Made by a program: the position numbers and the translations under genes. The notes under the pieces were generated by a model, which was not told where the DNA came from, made no database searches, and worked only from the letters and a program-made list of their open reading frames with translations. Shown here piece by piece: positions 59,659 to 64,000 of a stretch of 64,000 nt of DNA. Location of the stretch: NCBI GenBank assembly GCA_963715285.1, contig CAVQRU010000001.1, forward strand, positions 1 to 64,000, written 5' to 3'. Within the stretch, counting starts at the first letter, position 1; every line of letters starts with the position of its first letter. Source of the DNA: Sva-07 sp963715285. Its GTDB lineage: Bacteria > Actinomycetota > Acidimicrobiia > Acidimicrobiales > Ilumatobacteraceae.

Positions 59659-60795
59659 ATGGGGAACGCTCCGATCGTCGACGCCGCCCGCGATCTCGCC
59701 GAACTCGTCGAGGCGCACGCCGACGACGGCGAACGACTCCGACGGCTGCCGCTGCCGACGGTGAAGGCGCTGGCCGATGCCGGCCTCATGCGCATGTGTG
59801 TGCCGGAGGCGTACGGCGGACCCGAGGTCGACCCGGTGACGATGGTCGAGGCGATCGCCGAGGTCGCCCACGCCGACGGTGCAGCGGGCTGGTGTTCGAT
59901 GATCGCCTCGACGACGTCGTCGATGGCATCGTTCCTCCCGCCGGAGACCGCACGGGAGATCTACGGCGACCGGTCGTCGATCACCGGCGGGGTCTTCGCG
60001 CCGAACGGCAAGGGTGTCGCCACCGTCGCCGGCGACGTCGCCGGCTTCTCGGTGACGGGCCGGTGGGCGTGGGGGAGCGGTACGCAGCACTGTCGCTGGG
60101 TGCTCGGTGGTGCATCGTGTGACGACGGCACCTTCCGACTGTGCTGGTTCCCGCAGGCCGACGTGACGTTCCACGACACCTGGTACACCACCGGCATGCG
60201 CGGGTCCGGTTCGCTCGACTACTCGGTGGCCGACGTGTTCGTGCCTGCGGAGCGCACGATGCAGCCGGGGGTGACCCGTCCGGTCGTGACGACGCCGTTG
60301 TCGGTGTTCCCGAACTTCACGCTGCTCGCCGCCGGCGTGTCGGCGGTCGGGCTGGGGGTGGCGCGTCGGGCGCTCGACGAGCTCGTCGACCTCGCACAGG
60401 GCAAGAAGCCGCAGTACTCGTCGAGAACGCTCGCGCAGAGCGGCTTCACCCAGGTCGAGGTCGCGAGGGCCGAAGGTCAGCTGCGTGCCGCTCGGGCCTT
60501 CCTCCTCGACGAGTTGGGTTCGGCATGGACTGCAGCGGTGGCCGGCGACGAGGTGACGGTCGGGGCCCGAACGGGCATCCGGCTCGCAGCGGCGCACGCT
60601 GCGAGCACGTGCGCCGCCGTGGCCGACACGGCGTTCACCCTCGCGGGTGGCACCGCCGTGTACGACACGAGCGTGCTCGGTCGGTGCCTTCGCGACGCCC
60701 ACATCGTCACCCAGCACATCCAGACGGCCCCGAAGCTCAACGAGACGATCGGCAAGCTGCTCCTCGGCATCGACGTCGACACCTCGATGTTCTGA
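59659..60795 (+). CDS. Acyl-CoA-dehydrogenase-fold flavin monooxygenase-like protein
   Basis: A 378-residue protein of the acyl-CoA dehydrogenase fold, nearest in style to group D flavin monooxygenases (HsaA/HpaB-like): VKALADAGLMRMCVPEAYGGPEVDP, AAGWCSMIASTTSSMASFLPPE, GRWAWGSGTQHCRWVLGGA and VSAVGLGVARRALDELVDLA. The usual acyl-CoA dehydrogenase catalytic Glu region is not obvious, favouring the monooxygenase branch. ATG 59659 has a -10 box 6 bases upstream. A hairpin follows the stop. Confidence 0.82.
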   Translation: MGNAPIVDAARDLAELVEAHADDGERLRRLPLPTVKALADAGLMRMCVPEAYGGPEVDPVTMVEAIAEVAHADGAAGWCSMIASTTSSMASFLPPETAREIYGDRSSITGGVFAPNGKGVATVAGDVAGFSVTGRWAWGSGTQHCRWVLGGASCDDGTFRLCWFPQADVTFHDTWYTTGMRGSGSLDYSVADVFVPAERTMQPGVTRPVVTTPLSVFPNFTLLAAGVSAVGLGVARRALDELVDLAQGKKPQYSSRTLAQSGFTQVEVARAEGQLRAARAFLLDELGSAWTAAVAGDEVTVGARTGIRLAAAHAASTCAAVADTAFTLAGGTAVYDTSVLGRCLRDAHIVTQHIQTAPKLNETIGKLLLGIDVDTSMF

Positions 60796-60819
60796 CGATG
60801 TACTGACACCCATTCCCCC

Positions 60820-60867
60820 TTTGCGTCGAGAAATCGGTGGGCCGTCCCACGAAATCTGCGACGCAAA
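60820..60867. repeat. Long hairpin, TTTGCGT arms and GGTGGG centre, copy 2
   Basis: TTTGCGTCG (60820-60828) pairs with CGACGCAAA (60859-60867), and GTGGG/CCCAC pair around a CCGT loop. Intermediate positions are mismatched. Outer arm and centre match the 33726 element. It lies downstream of the 60795 stop and upstream of the nitroreductase promoter. Confidence 0.75.
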
Positions 60868-60886
60868 CGATGTGGCACGCCAGCAC

Positions 60887-60892
60887 TACGGT
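60887..60892 (+). promoter_or_regulatory. -10 hexamer TACGGT, leaderless start
   Basis: TACGGT ends 7 bases before ATG 60900. Confidence 0.55.
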
Positions 60893-60899
60893 CGATCGC

Positions 60900-61568
60900 A
60901 TGGATGCGATCGAGGCGATCATGACCACCCGGGCGATCCGGCGGTTCACCGACGAGCCGGTGACCGACGAGGAGATCTCGATCTGTCTGCGGGCGGCACA
61001 GCAGGCGCCGAGCGGTGGCAACGTGCAGCCGCAGCAGTACGTCGTGGTCACCGACGCCGCGAAGAAGGCCGAGATCGCCGAGCTCTACCGCTCGTCGTTC
61101 GACCGCTACGAGCGGTCGCTGCCCGATGCGTCGGCGTTCCGCGACGAAGCGGCGGCCGAGTCGTGGCGCAGGACCCGTGCCGCGAGCCGGCACCTCGCCG
61201 ACCACGTGCAGGACGCGCCCGCGATCGTCTTCTTCCTCCAACCGATCATCCCCTGGACCCCGTCCGACGCCGACGGCCCGATGGACATCGGCCGTCTCGA
61301 TGCCAGCGTCTACCCGGCCGTCCAGAACTTCTGTGTCGCGGCGCGGGCGCTCGGCATCGGCACCTCGCTGACCACGGTGATCCGGATCCACGCCGCCGAG
61401 ACGCTCGCCGCGCTCGGCGTGCCCGCGACCGACGACGGCTCGCCCCGGTTCGAGATCGCCGCGTGCATCCCGATGGGTCGCCCGGCCGGCAACTTCGGTG
61501 TCGCCCCACGCAAGCCCGCGAGCGCCGTGACCCACTGGAACACGTTCGGCGACCGTCGGCGCGACTGA
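60900..61568 (+). CDS. Nitroreductase-family flavoprotein
   Basis: A 222-residue FMN nitroreductase fold: MDAIEAIMTTRAIRRFTDEPVTDEEI, APSGGNVQPQQYVVV (FMN-binding), PAVQNFCVAARALGIGTSLTTV and ACIPMGRPAGNFGVAPRKP. It reduces nitro, quinone or dehalogenation substrates with NAD(P)H. ATG 60900 is set by the -10 box; an earlier ATG in frame at 60837 would lie inside the upstream hairpin. Substrate unknown. Confidence 0.9.
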   Translation: MDAIEAIMTTRAIRRFTDEPVTDEEISICLRAAQQAPSGGNVQPQQYVVVTDAAKKAEIAELYRSSFDRYERSLPDASAFRDEAAAESWRRTRAASRHLADHVQDAPAIVFFLQPIIPWTPSDADGPMDIGRLDASVYPAVQNFCVAARALGIGTSLTTVIRIHAAETLAALGVPATDDGSPRFEIAACIPMGRPAGNFGVAPRKPASAVTHWNTFGDRRRD

Positions 61569-61628
61569 TCATCCGGCCGGCGGGCCTCGGGGTCGGAGGC
61601 GGGCCGACGTGTCTGCGACGATGAGCCG

Positions 61629-62822
61629 ATGACCGCCACCGAGTCCGATCGTCTCACCGTCGACCTGCTGGATCCGCAGCTGTACCAGCGCGATCCGCAC
61701 GACGTCTGGGCGTGGATGCGAGCCAACGAACCGGTGTACCGCGACGACCGCAACGGGCTGTGGGCGGTCACCCGCCACGCCGACCTGATGGACGTCGAGC
61801 GGCGCTCGACGGTGTTCCTGTCGGGCCAGGGGTACCGGGCGCTCTGGTCGCCCGAGGAGATCAACATGATCGCCCAGGACGACCCCCGCCACCGCCAGCA
61901 GCGCATGCTCGTACAACCGAAGCTCACCGGGAAGTCGGTTGCCCAACGCCAAGCGGAGATCGCAGCGCTCGTCACCGAGCTGATCGACGACGCCCTCGCC
62001 GCCGGCGACGAGATGGACGTCATCGACGCACTGGCAGGCCAACTCCCGGCTCGGTTCACGGCGCGCATCCTCGGCTTCCCGGAGGAGATGTGGCCACAGA
62101 TCACGTCCTGGTCCGAGCGGCTGATGCGAACCGACATGCGCGATCGCGACGGCCAGGTGTTCCGCGACTTCTTCGCCGCCAACATGGAGTTCGTCGGTGT
62201 GCTCGGCGAGATCGCGCCGAAGAAGCTGGCGGAACCCGGCGACGACCTGATCAGCGTGTGGCTGCACTCGACGATCGACGGCGAACCGATGCCGCCCGCG
62301 GCGATCGTCCACGAGGTCGGTCTGTTCATCGCCGGCGGCGCCGAGACCACCCGGACGGCGATCAGCCACGGACTCCACGCCTTCGCCCAGCACCCCGACC
62401 AGTGGGAGGCGATCGGCGCCGACCCCGACCTCGTGCCCGGCGCGGTCGAAGAGGTGCTGCGTTGGGTGACGCCGTTGAACAACTTCTTTCGTCGAGCGGC
62501 TGCCGACGACAGGATCGGGGACCAGCCGGTGGAGCGCGGCGACCGGATCATCCTGCTGTATCCGTCGGCCAACCGTGACGAGGCGGTGTTCGACGACCCG
62601 TTCAGCTTCGACATCCGCCGCGACCCGAACCCGCACGTCGCGTTCGGCTTCGGCACCCACCTGTGCATCGGCACACACGTCGCTCGGGCATCGCTCGCGG
62701 CCGTGTTCGGTCAGCTCAGCCGTCGGGTCACCGATCTGCGAGTCGTCGAGGAACCGGTGGTCGAGGCGAACATCTTCGCCCGGGCCGTGCAGTCGTTCCG
62801 GCTCGGCTACACCGTTCGTTGA
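61629..62822 (+). CDS. Cytochrome P450
   Basis: A 397-residue soluble P450. The I-helix is FIAGGAETTRTAIS, the ExxR motif is EEVLRW, and the heme loop is FGFGTHLCIGTHVAR with Cys346 as the iron ligand. It hydroxylates a hydrophobic substrate; the CYP family cannot be assigned by eye. The neighbouring FadD, nitroreductase and monooxygenase-like genes suggest steroid or aromatic breakdown. ATG 61629 gives the correct length. Confidence 0.93.
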   Translation: MTATESDRLTVDLLDPQLYQRDPHDVWAWMRANEPVYRDDRNGLWAVTRHADLMDVERRSTVFLSGQGYRALWSPEEINMIAQDDPRHRQQRMLVQPKLTGKSVAQRQAEIAALVTELIDDALAAGDEMDVIDALAGQLPARFTARILGFPEEMWPQITSWSERLMRTDMRDRDGQVFRDFFAANMEFVGVLGEIAPKKLAEPGDDLISVWLHSTIDGEPMPPAAIVHEVGLFIAGGAETTRTAISHGLHAFAQHPDQWEAIGADPDLVPGAVEEVLRWVTPLNNFFRRAAADDRIGDQPVERGDRIILLYPSANRDEAVFDDPFSFDIRRDPNPHVAFGFGTHLCIGTHVARASLAAVFGQLSRRVTDLRVVEEPVVEANIFARAVQSFRLGYTVR

Positions 62823-62850
62823 CGTCTCCGCACCACGAGCCCGATCCGCC

Positions 62851-62899
62851 GTTCTCGTGATCGAGGCGCGGTCCAGGTGCGCGCCTTGATCACGAGAAC
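62851..62899 (+). terminator. Long perfect hairpin after P450
   Basis: GTTCTCGTGATC-g-AGGCGCG (62851-62870) pairs with CGCGCCT-t-GATCACGAGAAC (62880-62899), 19 pairs with one symmetric mismatch and a 9-base loop. It lies 28 bases after the P450 stop and just before the next promoter. Confidence 0.75.
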
Positions 62900-62910
62900 G
62901 CGGGCTGCAG

Positions 62911-62916
62911 TACCTT
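62911..62916 (+). promoter_or_regulatory. -10 hexamer TACCTT, leaderless start
   Basis: TACCTT ends 8 bases before ATG 62925. Confidence 0.55.
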
Positions 62917-62924
62917 GTGCGGCC

Positions 62925-64000
62925 ATGGGGAACATCAACAGCCTGGCTGACATCATCCGCGTCCACGGGGTCGATCGTGCGGAACATCCAGCGCTCATCC
63001 AGGACGGTCGCAGGCTCAGCTGGGCCGAGCTCGCGGCGCGGTCGGCGCAGGTTGCACAGGGTCTCGCCGCCGACGGCGTCGGCTCGCAGGACCGTGTGGC
63101 CTTCATCGACAAGAACGGCATCGAGCACTTCGAGGTGTTCTTCGGAGCGGCGCTGCTCAACGCGGTGTGTGTCGACGTCAACTGGCGACTCGCTCCGCCT
63201 GAAGTCGAGTACATCGTCAACGACGCGGACGCGAAGGTGCTCGTCGTCGGCCCGGACTTCGTGCCGGTCGTCGACGCGATCCGCGACAACCTCACGACGG
63301 TGCAGCGGATCCTGGTGATCGGCGGCCACGACGGCTACGAGAGCTACGAGGACTGGGTGGCGTCGTTCCCCGCCGACGATCCGGGCACGGCGTCGGCGCA
63401 CGACGACGTCGCCTTCCAGCTCTACTCGTCCGGCACCACCGGACGCCCGAAGGGCGTGATGCTGACGAACGACAACTTCTTCAGCCTGCTGCCGCTGGCC
63501 AAGGAGATGTGGGAACTCGACTCCGACGCGGTCAACCTGATCGCGATGCCGCTGTTCCACATCGGCGGGGGCGGCTGGGCGGTCGCCGGCATGTACGAGG
63601 GGTGCACGTCGGTGATCTTCCGCGAACTCGATCCGGCGGCGCTGATCCGCACGATCGAGGAGCAGCACATCACCCACGCGTTCATCGTTCCGGCGGTGCT
63701 GGCCTTCATGCTGATGGTTCCCGGTGTGGCCGACGCCGACTACTCGAGCCTGAAGATCGTCGTGTACGGCGCGTCACCGATCAGCGAGGACGTGCTCGCC
63801 AAGTGCGTCGAGATGTTCAAGCCGTGCAAGTTCTGGCAGGCCTACGGCCTGACCGAGACGACGGGTGCCGTCGTCAACCTCGCTCCGGAGGATCACGACA
63901 CGACGGGGCCGAACCGTCACCGCCTCCGGTCGTGCGGCCTGCCCGGGCCGGGCGTCGAGATCCGCATCGTCGGCGACGACGACCGGGAGTGCGAGGTCGG
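62925..64000 (+). CDS. Acyl-CoA synthetase (AMP-binding), 3' end outside window
   Basis: The first 358 residues of an ANL-superfamily acid-CoA ligase, starting MGNINSLADIIRVHG. The P-loop is FQLYSSGTTGRPKGVMLTN, then IAMPLFHIGGGGW and the adenine motif FWQAYGLTETTGAV. The hinge and C-terminal Lys domain lie beyond the window. It has its own -10 box and is separated from the P450 by a hairpin, so it is independently transcribed. The substrate is unknown but probably a medium/long-chain or steroid side-chain acid, given neighbours. Confidence 0.9.
   Translation, partial: MGNINSLADIIRVHGVDRAEHPALIQDGRRLSWAELAARSAQVAQGLAADGVGSQDRVAFIDKNGIEHFEVFFGAALLNAVCVDVNWRLAPPEVEYIVNDADAKVLVVGPDFVPVVDAIRDNLTTVQRILVIGGHDGYESYEDWVASFPADDPGTASAHDDVAFQLYSSGTTGRPKGVMLTNDNFFSLLPLAKEMWELDSDAVNLIAMPLFHIGGGGWAVAGMYEGCTSVIFRELDPAALIRTIEEQHITHAFIVPAVLAFMLMVPGVADADYSSLKIVVYGASPISEDVLAKCVEMFKPCKFWQAYGLTETTGAVVNLAPEDHDTTGPNRHRLRSCGLPGPGVEIRIVGDDDRECEV

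Noticed and set aside
61569..63677. Very long minus-strand open frame opposite P450 and FadD
   Set aside because: It is antisense to two clear genes; high-GC codon bias produces such shadow frames, and its sequence shows no domain.

Overview
This window is high-GC DNA with dense, short-spaced genes on both strands. Its gene content points to an actinobacterium. There is a mycothiol S-conjugate amidase (31160), three LLM-type (probably F420-dependent) oxidoreductases, a two-gene Ku/LigD-polymerase end-joining cassette, several FadD/acyl-CoA dehydrogenase/SDR genes, and a DUF222-type HNH protein. The style resembles Acidimicrobiia such as Ilumatobacter, but that placement is inference. There are no rRNA genes, convincing tRNA genes, CRISPR arrays, phage or intact insertion sequences.

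Layout. 1-3.6 kb: end of a membrane protein, ku, ligD-type polymerase, and a serine-hydrolase lipoprotein. 3.7-8.4 kb is a damaged stretch: a P-loop kinase fused in frame to what follows, a decapitated ArsR regulator, a double-SRPBCC gene with a 1-base insertion, a winged-helix gene with a frameshift, and an amidohydrolase that lost its stop. 8.4-14.8 kb: LLM oxidoreductase, sphingosine-phosphate-lyase-like enzyme, acyl-CoA ligase, amidase and thioesterase. 14.8-18.5 kb is gene-poor and decayed, with an X25/thrombospondin-3 protein remnant and a broken alpha/beta-hydrolase-adenylate cyclase. 18.5-24.1 kb: amidohydrolase, an unrecognised two-domain protein (paralogue at 43.6 kb), a methyltransferase-family protein, a secreted phospholipase-C-like lipoprotein and an LLM oxidoreductase. 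24.2-28.5 kb is one minus-strand operon: rhomboid, glpD, mtfA, EamA transporter. 28.6-36.5 kb: GGDEF/EAL protein, YbhB lipoprotein, mca, deacetylase, nuclease, thiolase, nudC and nitrobindin. 36.5-40.3 kb: a yybP-ykoY (Mn2+) riboswitch leading an htpX plus P2-type ATPase operon, which makes the pump a likely Mn2+ exporter. 40.3-64 kb: S9 peptidase, dioxygenase, comB, HNH protein, several SDRs, PAP2 phosphatase, a RecB/Cas4-like nuclease, an acyl-CoA catabolism cluster, a FadD - beta-phosphoglucomutase - GH65 operon, P450, and a final FadD running off the end.

Two global signals stand out. First, 25 start codons are preceded at only 6-8 bases by a TANNNT -10 hexamer, usually with no Shine-Dalgarno. 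That is the signature of leaderless transcription, and it fixes several start sites. Second, gene ends carry families of long dispersed hairpins: GCGATGAGC arms, five copies; GGGGTC-N-GACCCC core, three copies; TTTGCGT arms with a GGTGGG/CCCAC centre, two copies. All coordinates and motifs were read by eye; no database search was run.
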